The notes beneath the pieces are model-generated. The model searched no databases. It saw only the letters and a program-made list of their open reading frames with translations, and was not told the DNA's origin. Both the position numbers and the translations under genes were made by a program. This document shows, in pieces, positions 46,764 to 55,138 of a DNA stretch of 64,000 nucleotides (the first letter of the stretch is position 1; each line of letters begins with the position of its first letter). This DNA comes from Solidesulfovibrio carbinoliphilus subsp. oakridgensis (lineage in GTDB: Bacteria; Desulfobacterota; Desulfovibrionia; Desulfovibrionales; Desulfovibrionaceae). The stretch lies in assembly GCF_000177215.2 (NCBI RefSeq), contig NZ_CM001368.1, positions 1,426,001-1,490,000 on the forward strand, written 5' to 3'.

Positions 46764-47663
46764 TCAGCCGTGCCCCGCCTTCCGCCTGGGCCACAGCTGG
46801 GAGGCCAGCATGCCGCCAAACATCAGGGCGCAGCCGAAAAGCCCCCTGCTCCCCAGGCTTTCATCCAGCAGCACGGCCCCGCCGATGGCCGCGAAGACCG
46901 TCTCGAAGCTCAAGAGGATGGCGGCATGGGTCGGCTTGGCGTCGCGTTGGGCCACCACCTGGAGCGTGTAGGCCAGGCCCACGGACAAAAGGCCTCCGTA
47001 GAAGATCGGCCAGGCCGCCCCGCGCACGCCCGTCCAGGTCAGGTCCTCGAAGGCCAGGGCGCAGGCCAGGCTCAGGACCGAACAGACCACATACTGGGCC
47101 ATGGCCAGGGGCAAGGCCCGGGTGCGCGGCGACAACCAGCCGATGACCAGCACATGGCAGGCCCAGAAGACCGCACCCACCAGTTCCAGCCCGTCGCCCG
47201 GGGCCAGGGTGAAGTCCTCGGTCACGGACAGGAAATACAGGCCGATGGCGGCGGCCACGGCCCCGACCACGTCGCCCCGGGCCGGCCGCTGCTTGAAAAA
47301 AAGCCCCAGAAGCGGCACCAGCACCACGTACAGGCCCGTAATGAACCCCGCCTTGCCGGCCGTGGTGTACTGGAGCCCCACCTGCTGGAGCGTGGCCCCG
47401 GCAAAGAGCACCCCGCCGGCCAGCAGGCCGCCGAGCCACGGGAATCCGTCCCGGCTGCCGGCCAGAAACGGCGCCGGCGGCGGGTATCGCATGGACCGCA
47501 CCGCCAACGGGGCCAGCACCGCCGCTCCCAGCGCGAACCGGATGCCGTTGAAGGCCATGGGCCCGACATGGTCCATGCCCATCCGCTGGGCCACGAACGC
47601 CAGTCCCCAGATAAGGGCCGTCACCAGGCACAGGCCGTCGGCCCGGAGTGATGCGTCGCGCAT
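46764..47663 (-). CDS. EamA/DMT family transporter
   Basis: A 299-residue membrane protein with ten predicted helices arranged as two EamA repeats (about 10-145 and 155-290). Seen: LVTALIWGLAFVAQRMG, FITGLYVVLVPLLGLFF and the second-repeat YTLQVVAQRDAKPTHAAILLS. Members export amino acids, nucleosides or other metabolites; the substrate cannot be told. A dispersed repeat lies upstream, between this gene and khpB. Confidence 0.85.
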   Translation of the reverse strand: MRDASLRADGLCLVTALIWGLAFVAQRMGMDHVGPMAFNGIRFALGAAVLAPLAVRSMRYPPPAPFLAGSRDGFPWLGGLLAGGVLFAGATLQQVGLQYTTAGKAGFITGLYVVLVPLLGLFFKQRPARGDVVGAVAAAIGLYFLSVTEDFTLAPGDGLELVGAVFWACHVLVIGWLSPRTRALPLAMAQYVVCSVLSLACALAFEDLTWTGVRGAAWPIFYGGLLSVGLAYTLQVVAQRDAKPTHAAILLSFETVFAAIGGAVLLDESLGSRGLFGCALMFGGMLASQLWPRRKAGHG

Positions 47664-47694
47664 GTGTGGGTACTCCGTGGAAGGGAGGAGGGAA

Positions 47695-47837
47695 GAAGCC
47701 TCCGGCGGCCGGGGGGATCATCCCCCCCGGACCCCCTGGAAGGGAAAAACGAGGACGGCAGGCCGGCGGAGAGCGGAAAAGCCCCTTTCGGGTGGGTCCG
47801 GGAGGGGATGCCCCCTCCCGGCCGCCGGAGGCTCTTC
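47695..47837. repeat. Dispersed GC-rich intergenic element
   Basis: A 143-bp element with inverted ends GAAGCCTCCGGCGGCCGGG and CCGGCCGCCGGAGGCTCTTC. Internal hairpins GGGGGGATCATCCCCCC and GGGAGGGGATGCCCCCTCCC and the shared GGACCCCCTGGA motif are present. It separates the EamA gene from khpB. Confidence 0.68.
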
Positions 47838-47852
47838 ACGTTTTCCTGTCCG

Positions 47853-48983
47853 CTACTGCGAACGCTGGTTGTTACTTTGCTGCGTTTCGCCGCCGCGTCC
47901 GCCGCGCGGGACGATGAGCACGCGCTTGAGCGGCCCTTCGCCCTTGGATCGGGTGGAGATGGATTCGTCCTCCTGCAGGGCCAGGTGCACGACCCGGCGG
48001 TGGTAGGAGGACAGGGGCTTGGTGGACTGGGGCCGGCCGAGGGTCTTGGCCTTGTCGGCCAGGAAAATGGCCATCTTGCGCAGGTTGTCGTCCTGCCGCT
48101 CGCGGTATTCGCCGGTGTTGATCTGGACTTTGACCGGGCTGCCGTGGCGGCGGATGACGATGCGGTTGACGAGATACTGGATGGAGGAAAGGGTCTGGCC
48201 CTCGCGGCCGATGAGAAGGCCCGAGTTTTCCTCGTCGAATATGAGGACAGACACCCGTTCGCTGTGGCCCGTGATTTCGAATTCCGGGGACTGGCCGAGG
48301 ATGCCGTCGAGCATCTGCACCATGACTTCGCGCACCAGGGCTTCGAGTTCCGGCGTCATGGGCTGGGGCGGCGTTTCCGGGGCGGCCGGGCGACGCTCCT
48401 CGCGAGGGGCCCGGGGCTCGCGGCGGGAGCCCCGCCGCCCGGCAGCGGACGTTTCGGCCTGGTCCTCGTCGAAGTCCTCGTCGAAGTCGTCTTCCTCGGC
48501 CAGGGATTCGTCCTTGGCGACCGGGGCGACCGGGGCCGGCCTGGGCCGGGCGGCCGGTTCCGGGCGCGACGGGGGCGGCGTCTCGACCGTGTCGGCCGCA
48601 GCAGCCTCGATGCCGGCAGGCTCCGCAGGCGCGGCCTGGGCTTCGGATACGGCGGCCGGAGCCGGGGCCTCGGCCGCCGGAGCCTCCGTCGGCGCTTCCG
48701 CCGGAGCGGACTGCCGAGGCGGCCTGGGGGCGCGCGGCTTGTCGTTGCGGGAGCCGTTTTCACGCCTTCCCTGGCCGTTCCTGTCCTGCTGGAGAAGGTT
48801 TATTTCCTCGCGTATCCGGGCCCGCACTTCGGCCTTTTTCTTGCCGACCAGTCCGAAGATGCCGGACGAGCCGCCCGAAAGGATTTCGACTTCCAGTTTT
48901 TCGCGTGGCGCGCCGAAATACCGGCAGGCCTCCTCCATGGCTTCGTCGACGGTCTTGCCGCTAAAGGTCCTAAATTCGCTCAT
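47853..48983 (-). CDS. khpB: Jag/KhpB RNA-binding protein (Jag-N, KH, R3H)
   Basis: A 376-residue protein. The Jag N-terminal domain (about 1-55) contains the KKKAEVRAR end. A long acidic, Pro/Ala-rich linker (about 75-215) includes the repeat DEDFDEDFDED-like stretch. Then come a KH domain with GLLIGREGQTLSSIQYLVN and an R3H domain with GEYRERQDDNLRKMA and SSYHRRVVHLAL. It is an RNA-binding regulator usually next to yidC, as here (64 nt downstream). The ATG at 48983 has AAGGAG upstream. Confidence 0.9.
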   Translation of the reverse strand: MSEFRTFSGKTVDEAMEEACRYFGAPREKLEVEILSGGSSGIFGLVGKKKAEVRARIREEINLLQQDRNGQGRRENGSRNDKPRAPRPPRQSAPAEAPTEAPAAEAPAPAAVSEAQAAPAEPAGIEAAAADTVETPPPSRPEPAARPRPAPVAPVAKDESLAEEDDFDEDFDEDQAETSAAGRRGSRREPRAPREERRPAAPETPPQPMTPELEALVREVMVQMLDGILGQSPEFEITGHSERVSVLIFDEENSGLLIGREGQTLSSIQYLVNRIVIRRHGSPVKVQINTGEYRERQDDNLRKMAIFLADKAKTLGRPQSTKPLSSYHRRVVHLALQEDESISTRSKGEGPLKRVLIVPRGGRGGETQQSNNQRSQ

Positions 48984-49047
48984 ACTCGCTCCTTGATTGC
49001 ACTTCCTTCGCAGGCCCGGGGCAAGGGATGCTCTCTGACGATGGGCG

Positions 49048-50640
49048 TCAGGACTTCTTGTTGAGCATCCAGTATTGCTGGGCAATGGAAATGACGTTGT
49101 TGACCAGCCAGTAGACGACCAGTCCCGAGGGGAAATTCAGGAACATGAAGGTGAAGATGACAGGCATCAGCAGCATGACCTTGGCCTGGGTCGGATCGCC
49201 CGGGGCCGGCGTCATTTTTTGCTGCAGAAACATGGTCGCCCCCATGACCAGGGGGGTGATATAGTACGGGTCCTTGGCCGACAGGTCGGCCAGCCAGATC
49301 ATGTTGGTGAACGGCAGATGCGCGATAAAGGGGGCGTGACGCAATTCGATGGAATGGAGCAATGCCTGGTAGAGCCCGAAAAAGACCGGGATCTGCACGA
49401 TCATGGGCAGACACCCGCCGGCCGGGTTGACCTTGTAGGTCTTATAGAGCTGCATCATTTCTTCGTTCATCTTCTGGCGATCGTCCTTGTGCTTCTCCCG
49501 CAGCTGGGTGAGCAGCGGCTGGAGCCGCTTCATCTGCTCCATGGACTTGTAGCTTTTGTGGGACAGGGGCCAGAACAGGCCCTTGATGAGGACGGTCAGG
49601 AGAATGATGGCCACGCCGTAGTTGCCGACATAGTCATAGAAGAAATGCAGGAGCTTGAGCAGCGGCTTGGCGATGAAATCGAACCAGCCGTAGTCGATGG
49701 CCGCGGCCAGGTTGTGCGGGGCCTGGGCCAGAAATTTGGGGTCCTTGGGTCCGAGGTAGTAGCGCACGTCCAGGTCGGTGCGGCCGCCGGCCGGGATCTC
49801 GATGCCGTCCTTGTCCAGGGCCACACGGAAGATCTCGTCCTCGAACTTGGCCTTGCCGCGCAGGCCCTCGGCCTCGGGGATGATGCCGACCAGGAAGTAG
49901 TTGCTCATGACCGCGCCCCACTGCACGGGCTTTTCGTCGGTCATGCCCTCGGCGAGCTTTTTTTCGTTGGAGAACAGTTCCAGGCCGGTGTCGTAAAAGG
50001 CGGCCTGGGTGGGATTGTAGCTGTCGTCGGCGGCCGAGAGGCGGTCCACGGCCACGGTCAGGGACAGGCGGTCCTTGACCGGGGCGGCGCCGGTGTTGGA
50101 CAGGGAAAGCTTTTCGTCGATCAGATAGCTTGCGCCGGAAAAGGTCAGGGTGCGGCGGATCAGGGTGTCGCCCAGGCGGCCGGTGAAGGACAGGCTGCCC
50201 GCGCCGGCGGCATCGAGCTTGAGATCACCGCCCTCGACGGACCACTCGACGTTCTGCCAGGTGGGGGTGCCGTTGACGATCAGCCCGAGGGGAGCCTTGA
50301 GCTGGGCCTTGGCGTTGACGAGATCGACCAGGGGGGAATCGGGGGCAATGGTCTGGCGGTACCCTTTGAGGGAAAACTGTTCCAGCACGCCGCCGGCGGA
50401 ATTGAAAACCGCGGTGTAAAGCGGTGTGTTCACCGTCACCTTGCGGCCGGGCGTCGGGGCGAAGGCCGGGAGGGTCTCGGCTCTTTGGGCTGCCGGAGCC
50501 GGTGCCTGGGCGGTGGGAGCCTCTGTCTGCGTTGGGGTGTCGGTCTTAGGGGCCTGGGGTTTGGCCGGAAACAGGAAATTCCAGCCGACCAGAACGGCAA
50601 GCGAGAGTACCACGGCCAGGATTACGCGTTTGTTTTCCAT
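49048..50640 (-). CDS. yidC: Membrane protein insertase YidC
   Basis: A 530-residue insertase with an N-terminal anchor ([19 protein letters not shown]), a periplasmic beta domain (about 60-330) and the five-helix insertase core (about 335-525). Core features include the hydrophilic-groove arginine region [23 protein letters not shown], the [20 protein letters not shown] motif, and the [13 protein letters not shown] end. It inserts proteins into the inner membrane alone or with Sec. It lies in the conserved order rpmH-rnpA-yidD-yidC-khpB. Confidence 0.95.
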   Translation of the reverse strand: MENKRVILAVVLSLAVLVGWNFLFPAKPQAPKTDTPTQTEAPTAQAPAPAAQRAETLPAFAPTPGRKVTVNTPLYTAVFNSAGGVLEQFSLKGYRQTIAPDSPLVDLVNAKAQLKAPLGLIVNGTPTWQNVEWSVEGGDLKLDAAGAGSLSFTGRLGDTLIRRTLTFSGASYLIDEKLSLSNTGAAPVKDRLSLTVAVDRLSAADDSYNPTQAAFYDTGLELFSNEKKLAEGMTDEKPVQWGAVMSNYFLVGIIPEAEGLRGKAKFEDEIFRVALDKDGIEIPAGGRTDLDVRYYLGPKDPKFLAQAPHNLAAAIDYGWFDFIAKPLLKLLHFFYDYVGNYGVAIILLTVLIKGLFWPLSHKSYKSMEQMKRLQPLLTQLREKHKDDRQKMNEEMMQLYKTYKVNPAGGCLPMIVQIPVFFGLYQALLHSIELRHAPFIAHLPFTNMIWLADLSAKDPYYITPLVMGATMFLQQKMTPAPGDPTQAKVMLLMPVIFTFMFLNFPSGLVVYWLVNNVISIAQQYWMLNKKS

Positions 50641-50932
50641 TGTCCTTCAAATCCCATCGATAGGTGTGGGTGCGTCGGCAAGAGGACGCGTTGCGAGGCG
50701 CCCTGAGGCGCGGCCAGAATGCGAGTGGAACGGGGTCGAAACCGCCCCGGGCGAAAGGATGGCAGCGCACAAGCCGCCACAACGCCAAAAGACCGCCCCG
50801 AAGAACGCCGAAACGGGCCACCGCCTCCAGAGCGTACTCGGAGCAGGTGGGCAGGAAGCGGCAACAGGGCGGCTTCAAAGGCGAAAGGGCAAGCCGATAG
50901 AACGTTATGGCCCAGATGACGGCGCTTCGCAT
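50546..50932 (-). CDS. yidD: Membrane protein insertion efficiency factor YidD, C-terminally extended
   Basis: A 128-residue protein. Residues 1-70 are classical Yid[29 protein letters not shown], then [13 protein letters not shown]. Family members usually stop soon after DPVP at about 70-85 residues; this frame runs on for about 58 basic residues and overlaps the first 95 nt of yidC. The ATG overlaps the rnpA end by 28 nt. YidD is thought to help YidC-dependent insertion at the membrane surface. Confidence 0.85.
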   Translation of the reverse strand: MRSAVIWAITFYRLALSPLKPPCCRFLPTCSEYALEAVARFGVLRGGLLALWRLVRCHPFARGGFDPVPLAFWPRLRAPRNASSCRRTHTYRWDLKDNGKQTRNPGRGTLACRSGRLEFPVSGQTPGP

Positions 50933-51453
50933 GGAGTCACGCTTCCCGGCAGGACCGGGCGTTCGAAGTCCTTGGCCATGCGCCCAAAAAGCGGCAGCAA
51001 GTCACGACAGGCCTGGTCGAACGTCAAAAGACCCGGGTCCAGGCTTTTCTTGGCAACGACCACGATGTCGAGCGCACCGACAGCTCCGGGGGCGGCAAGT
51101 CGGAAGCACTCCCGCAACACGCGCTTGACGCGATTGCGGGCCACGGCGTTGCCGACTTTTTTGCTGATGGCCATGCCGAGCCGCCAGGGGGCGTCCCGGT
51201 CCCGGCGCGGCAGGACGAAGACGAGGAAGATCTTGCCGTGATAGCGGCGGCCCGCCTCGAAGCAGGCCGCGAATTCCCGTTGCGTCAGGATCCTGTGCGC
51301 CGGCTGAAAGCCTAGACGGCCAGACGTTTGCGTCCCTTGGCGCGCCGACGGCGCAGGATGGCCTGTCCGTTCTTGGTCCTGGAGCGGACCAGGAAGCCGT
51401 GGGTGCGTTTTCTGCGAATTTTGCTGGGCTGGTATGTCTTCTTGCTCATGCAT
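50905..51453 (-). CDS. rnpA: Ribonuclease P protein component, N-terminally extended over rpmH
   Basis: The protein subunit of RNase P, which matures tRNA 5' ends. The conserved core begins at [18 protein letters not shown] and holds the RNR-type signature [18 protein letters not shown]. No ATG, GTG or TTG exists in frame close before the core. The nearest is the ATG at 51453, which gives 182 residues and places rpmH wholly inside this gene in another frame. GGAG lies three bases before this ATG and seven before the rpmH ATG, so the site appears shared. Confidence 0.8.
   Translation of the reverse strand: MHEQEDIPAQQNSQKTHPRLPGPLQDQERTGHPAPSARQGTQTSGRLGFQPAHRILTQREFAACFEAGRRYHGKIFLVFVLPRRDRDAPWRLGMAISKKVGNAVARNRVKRVLRECFRLAAPGAVGALDIVVVAKKSLDPGLLTFDQACRDLLPLFGRMAKDFERPVLPGSVTPCEAPSSGP
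51312..51449 (-). CDS. rpmH: Ribosomal protein bL34
   Basis: A 45-residue ribosomal protein: [20 protein letters not shown], then [20 protein letters not shown] and an RLAV end, which is the full conserved L34 sequence. The ATG is four bases downstream of the rnpA ATG, with GGAG seven bases upstream. The whole gene lies within the rnpA frame. A promoter sits at 51481-51509. Confidence 0.95.
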   Translation of the reverse strand: MSKKTYQPSKIRRKRTHGFLVRSRTKNGQAILRRRRAKGRKRLAV

Positions 51454-51480
51454 GATCTCCAAAATTGTGATGAATTTCCT

Positions 51481-51509
51481 TCAATACCCACGAAACGCGG
51501 TCACGTCAA
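51481..51509 (-). promoter_or_regulatory. Putative promoter of the rpmH-rnpA-yidD-yidC-khpB cluster
   Basis: On the minus strand TTGACG (51504-51509), 17-bp spacer, TATTGA (51481-51486). Transcription would start about 20 nt before the shared rpmH/rnpA ribosome binding site. Confidence 0.5.
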
Positions 51510-51778
51510 GGCCGTTTTCCCGAGGATGCCGCGGGCGCCGCGAGGCGCTCCATCCCCGGCGTCGATTGCCCGGGAGAGTCCTTTTGCGGCGGCCGGACGA
51601 ACCGGACCGCCACCAAGGCGAACGCGCCCAGAACCAGAAGAGGGTCGGACTCCCAGGCCGCCAGGCCCACCAACGCGGCCCCGCCGGCCACAGCGGCCCA
51701 CCCTGCCCTTTTTCCGGCCACCAGGGAAGCGGCCAACAGCAGGAAACCCGCGCCCGCCAGAAATATTCGCGCATCCAA
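51506..51778 (-). CDS. Small hydrophobic membrane protein
   Basis: A 90-residue ORF with two to three hydrophobic helices (IFLAGAGFLLLAASLVAG, WAAVAGGAALVGLAAW, LLVLGAFALVAVRFV) and a Pro/Ser-rich tail. It starts at a TTG with a weak AGG upstream; no ATG is available. Codon use is as GC-rich as the neighbours. I recognise no family. It lies upstream of the rpmH promoter. Confidence 0.4.
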   Translation of the reverse strand: MDARIFLAGAGFLLLAASLVAGKRAGWAAVAGGAALVGLAAWESDPLLVLGAFALVAVRFVRPPQKDSPGQSTPGMERLAAPAASSGKRP

Positions 51779-51851
51779 TTGGACAACCTACTAATATTAT
51801 TTTGTTTTTAAAAAACCGCAGGAACAAATCCGATATTTTCATATTTTTCGC

Positions 51852-51880
51852 TTGACGGGAAGGGGGCATGCGCCTAGAAC
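51852..51880 (+). promoter_or_regulatory. Putative promoter of tRNA-fMet
   Basis: TTGACG (51852-51857), 17-bp spacer, TAGAAC (51875-51880); the mature tRNA begins 15 nt later. Confidence 0.55.
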
Positions 51881-51894
51881 CGTTTCTCCAGTGA

Positions 51895-51971
51895 CGCGGG
51901 GTGGAGCAGACCGGTAGCTCATCGGGCTCATAACCCGAAGATCGTGGGTTCAAATCCCACCCCCGCAACCA
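51895..51971 (+). tRNA. Initiator tRNA-fMet (anticodon CAT)
   Basis: A 77-nt cloverleaf with anticodon CAT in loop CTCATAA, three consecutive G:C pairs in the anticodon stem (GGG/CCC), and a C1:A72 mismatch at the acceptor top (CGCGGGG against CCCCGCA). The last two features mark bacterial initiator tRNA. The CCA end is encoded. A terminator follows, then the cas locus. Confidence 0.95.
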
Positions 51972-51982
51972 AGGAAGTCCAA

Positions 51983-52022
51983 GGGCTTACGGTAGAAACA
52001 CCGTAGGCCCTTTTTCTTTTTG
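51983..52022 (+). terminator. Intrinsic terminator of tRNA-fMet
   Basis: Arms GGGCTTACGGT and ACCGTAGGCCC (one G:U pair), a 6-nt loop, then TTTTTCTTTTT. Confidence 0.9.
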
Positions 52023-52114
52023 ATACCCCATTCCTCACCGACAGCGAGAATACCTCCGGACCGCCTTGGCGATTTTCAACGCCGAGTCCCGCGCCCTTTC
52101 AGGCCAATCTGTCT

Positions 52115-52120
52115 TATGAT
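52115..52120 (+). promoter_or_regulatory. Possible -10 element of the cas3 promoter
   Basis: TATGAT matches the sigma70 -10 consensus at five of six positions, in a locally AT-rich stretch between the tRNA terminator and cas3. No good -35 is present at 16-18 bp, so an activator or a different start is possible. Confidence 0.3.
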
Positions 52121-52265
52121 ATAGGGAAAGGGCATCGCTCCAGGGGACAGGGCCAATGTCCACTCAAAAACCGCAACACGGTCGACGGGAAAGCCTGAGC
52201 CGCAGGCTGCGCCGCGCTGGCATGAACGGGAGTTGCCGCCGCTCAACCGCCCCCCGGGAGGTGCC

Positions 52266-54944
52266 ATGTACCATTATTGGGGCAAAGCCGCCAAAGGCAG
52301 TACGGCCCATCACCTGCTCGTCTACCACTGTCTTGACGTCGCCGCGACGTTGCGCGCCCTTCTCGACGCCGACAAGCGCCTGCACCAGCGTCTGCATGCC
52401 CTGGCCCCGGCCGTGGCCCCGGCGGACCTCGACGCCCTGCTCCTGTATTTCGCCGTGCTCCACGATCTCGGCAAATTCGCCCCAGCCTTCCAGCAACAAC
52501 GGCAAGACATCGTGGACAAGCTCGACGGGCCGCCCGCAAAGCGCATCTGCAACGCCCATCACAGCCATCTGGGCAAAGCCATCTTTTTCGACGAGGATAT
52601 TGTGGTGGCTTGGCAGCCCTCCTTGCTCTGCCGCGACGGGTGGCCGCATAAGGACATCCTTGCGCCGCTCACCGACGCCGCTTTTGGGCATCATGGCAAG
52701 CCGCCGCAAGACCTCTCGGACAGCAACCTCCGTCTCCCTCCCTCCACTGCGGCGGCCATCCGACAGTTCATGGGCGAGGTCTGCAGCCGGTTTCTGCCCG
52801 GCCCACTGACGCTGCCGGGCGGCGATGCTGCGAACCAGGCGTTTCGGCCGGTGTCCTGGTTCTTTGCCGGGCTGCTCGTGGTGGCTGACTGGCTCGCCTC
52901 GGGCCAAGGCTTTGCCTACTGCGAAACGCCTATGGATCTGGCCGTCTACTGGAACGAGCGCGCCCTGCCCCAGGCCCGGGCCACTGTGGCCGATTGCGGC
53001 ATGGTGTCTCCGCTGCCGCGCCAGGGCGGCGGGTTTCACGAGTTGCTGCCGCATATCGAGCAAAAATATGGCCCCACGCCCTTGCAGGCGTATGCCTTGG
53101 AGGTCGCCGGGCGGGACAGCGGGCCGCGTCTTTTCATTTTCGAGGACGTGACCGGGGCCGGCAAGACCGAAGCGGCCTTGCTCGCCGCCCATGCCGTCAT
53201 GGCCGGCGGCGAGGCCCACGGTTTTTATATCGGTCTGCCCACCATGGCCACGGCCAACGGCATGTATGCCAGAATGGCCGCATCGTACCGGGCGCTTTTC
53301 ATGGACGCCGACACGGTGGTACCGTCGCTCATGCTGGCCCATGGGGCGCGTGGCATTCAGGACGCGTTCTTGCACAGTATCGGTCTGGAGCGCGGCCGGG
53401 ACGGCGAAAGTGATGCGGCGGACGGGGAGCAGCCGGATAGCGGTGCCTTTTGCGCCGCCTGGCTGGCGGATAACCGCAAAAAATCCCTGCTTGCCCCGTG
53501 CGGCGTAGGGACGTTGGATCAGGCCCTGCTGGCCGTTTTGCCGGCCAAGCACCAATGTCTGCGCCTGCTCGGCCTTGGCCGCAACGTCCTTATTGCCGAC
53601 GAGGTGCACGCCTACGATCCCTATACCACGCGCCTGCTGGAAACGTTGCTCACCTTTCAGGCCGGCCTTGGCGGCTGCGCCATCCTCCTTTCGGCCACCC
53701 TGCCCCGGCGCATCAAGCAAGGACTGGCCGCAGCCTTTTGCCGGGGGGCCGGCTATCCGGTGCCCGCGGTTTCGGCCGATCCGCTGCCCCTGGCCACGCG
53801 GCTGGCCAACGGCGTTTTTACGGAAACGCCGCTTGCCCAAACGCGCACCCTGTCCGTGGCCGTGACCTTGTGCCACGATCCGGCCGAGGCGTTGGACCGG
53901 CTGGTCGCCGTCCATACTGCCGGTGGCTGCGCCATCCTGCTGTGCAACACCGTGGACCGGGCGATGGCAGCGCGAAACCTGCTGGCCGAGCGCCTGCCCC
54001 CGGCCGATGTGCTGCTCTTTCACGCCCGCTTTGCCTTGTGCGATCGTCTGGCCATTGAGGAGCGCGTGCTGGCCATCTTCGGCAAGGGCTCCACGACAGA
54101 AATACGGCGCGGGAAAATTCTGGTTGCCACACAAGTTATTGAACAATCACTTGATGTTGACGCAGATTTTCTGGTCACTGAACTGGCCCCCATGGAGCTT
54201 GTCCTCCAGCGGGCCGGCCGGTGCCAGCGCCATAACCGCAAATGGCGGCCGGCGGGATTTGTCGGGCCGGCCGTGCTGGTTCTTTCCCCGCCGGCCGTGG
54301 ACGAGCCGGGGCCGGGCTGGGGCGAGGCCGAGCTTGGCAAGGGATTGTTCGTCTATCCCGGCCATGACGTGCTCTGGCGCACGGCGCAGCTTTTGGCGCG
54401 GTGGGAGCGTGTCGAGCTGCCCCGGGACGCCCGGGAGTTGGTGGAGGGCGCGTACGATGCCGACGCTTTACCCACGCCGGCAGCCCTTCAGTCGGCCGAG
54501 GACAAGCAGACGGGCAAGGCCAGCGCCGAAAAAAGTTTAGCCCTGTTTAATGGTCTGGAATTTTCCCAAGGCTATGGGACCGACGCGGCGGCCGGGCATT
54601 GGCACGACGACCGCGAGACGCCGACGCGCCTTGGCGAGGAGCGGGTGACGCTGCGGCTGGTGCGGGTGGTGGACGACGGCTTGGCCTTGTGGGCCGGGGA
54701 AGGGCTCGACGCAGCGACCTGCGCCCGCTCGGAAGTGTCGGTGCCCAAGCACCGGGGTGATGCCCTGGCGGCCACGGACGCGTGGCAGGAGCGGCTGGAC
54801 GCCTTTGCCGCGACCCTGCCGGACAAGGGGCGTTGGGTGCGGTTGGTGCCCTTTGTGGAAACGGAGACGGCCGGCGTCTGGCACTGCGCGCTGCCGGGGA
54901 CGACGGCGGTGTATAGTCGGGAGGGAGGGTTAAACTATGGCTAA
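52266..54944 (+). CDS. cas3: CRISPR-associated helicase/nuclease Cas3 (type I-E)
   Basis: An 892-residue fusion of an N-terminal HD nuclease and a superfamily 2 helicase, which shreds DNA recruited by Cascade. Seen: early histidines (AHHLLVYHCLDVAA), the HD pair in AVLHDLGKFAP, Walker A in EDVTGAGKTEAALL, the DEVH box in LIADEVHAYDPY, the SAT motif ILLSATLP, and motif VI QRAGRCQRH. The ATG at 52266 has GGGAGG five bases upstream. It is separated from casA by a 600-bp regulatory gap rather than being directly joined to it. Confidence 0.95.
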   Translation: MYHYWGKAAKGSTAHHLLVYHCLDVAATLRALLDADKRLHQRLHALAPAVAPADLDALLLYFAVLHDLGKFAPAFQQQRQDIVDKLDGPPAKRICNAHHSHLGKAIFFDEDIVVAWQPSLLCRDGWPHKDILAPLTDAAFGHHGKPPQDLSDSNLRLPPSTAAAIRQFMGEVCSRFLPGPLTLPGGDAANQAFRPVSWFFAGLLVVADWLASGQGFAYCETPMDLAVYWNERALPQARATVADCGMVSPLPRQGGGFHELLPHIEQKYGPTPLQAYALEVAGRDSGPRLFIFEDVTGAGKTEAALLAAHAVMAGGEAHGFYIGLPTMATANGMYARMAASYRALFMDADTVVPSLMLAHGARGIQDAFLHSIGLERGRDGESDAADGEQPDSGAFCAAWLADNRKKSLLAPCGVGTLDQALLAVLPAKHQCLRLLGLGRNVLIADEVHAYDPYTTRLLETLLTFQAGLGGCAILLSATLPRRIKQGLAAAFCRGAGYPVPAVSADPLPLATRLANGVFTETPLAQTRTLSVAVTLCHDPAEALDRLVAVHTAGGCAILLCNTVDRAMAARNLLAERLPPADVLLFHARFALCDRLAIEERVLAIFGKGSTTEIRRGKILVATQVIEQSLDVDADFLVTELAPMELVLQRAGRCQRHNRKWRPAGFVGPAVLVLSPPAVDEPGPGWGEAELGKGLFVYPGHDVLWRTAQLLARWERVELPRDARELVEGAYDADALPTPAALQSAEDKQTGKASAEKSLALFNGLEFSQGYGTDAAAGHWHDDRETPTRLGEERVTLRLVRVVDDGLALWAGEGLDAATCARSEVSVPKHRGDALAATDAWQERLDAFAATLPDKGRWVRLVPFVETETAGVWHCALPGTTAVYSREGGLNYG

Positions 54945-54992
54945 TACAAATGAATACAAATAGTTGACAACTACCCCCTATATGACTAAATT
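54943..54992 (+). promoter_or_regulatory. Promoter with operator-like repeats, upstream of the mini-CRISPR
   Basis: A perfect TTGACA (54964-54969) and TAAATT (54987-54992) are 17 bp apart. The -35 lies inside the palindrome TAGTTGACAACTA (54961-54973). Directly upstream is a tandem repeat AATACAAAT (54943-54951 and 54953-54961) with one helical-turn spacing. Transcription would start near 54999 and run through the two repeat-like hairpins at 55044-55134. Confidence 0.6.
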
Positions 54993-55043
54993 ATTATAGA
55001 TCAACAGGAACAAGGTGAACTCTCACCGCCGATCTCGGGAAAT

Positions 55044-55134
55044 GCGTTCCCCACAAGCGTGGGGATGGCCCGGTAGCAAGGGCGTCGAAGACAAAGGATT
55101 ATTTTAAGTTCCCCAAGAAATTGGGGATTAGAGA
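55044..55134 (+). ncRNA. Candidate crRNA-like regulatory RNA (CreA/CreR-type mini-CRISPR)
   Basis: Repeat-like unit 1 (55044-55072) matches the array repeat at 23 of 29 positions. Its stem is CCCCAC/GTGGGG instead of CCCCGC/GCGGGG, a compensated change. Unit 2 (55106-55134) keeps GTTCCCC and GGGGAT, with stem CCCCAA/TTGGGG and a GAAA loop, again compensated. Between them is a 33-nt spacer-like segment (55073-55105), near the array's 32. Cas6e (CasE) cutting below each stem would give an 8-nt handle (ATGGCCCG against ATGATCCG in the array) plus guide plus hairpin, the form of a type I-E crRNA. The guide's seed matches 55142-55151. There is no cas-like leader integration signal. Confidence 0.75.
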
Positions 55135-55138
55135 TTCA

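Noticed and set aside
51481-51786. Alternative minus-strand frame overlapping the small membrane ORF (starts MSNWMREYFWRARVS)
   Set aside because: The composition is Trp/Arg/Pro-rich as in shifted GC-rich frames; the frame of the hydrophobic protein is more plausible.
51909-51922. Second possible guide target GGTAGCTC within tRNA-fMet
   Set aside because: Only five seed bases match, position 7 mismatches and there is no AAG PAM.
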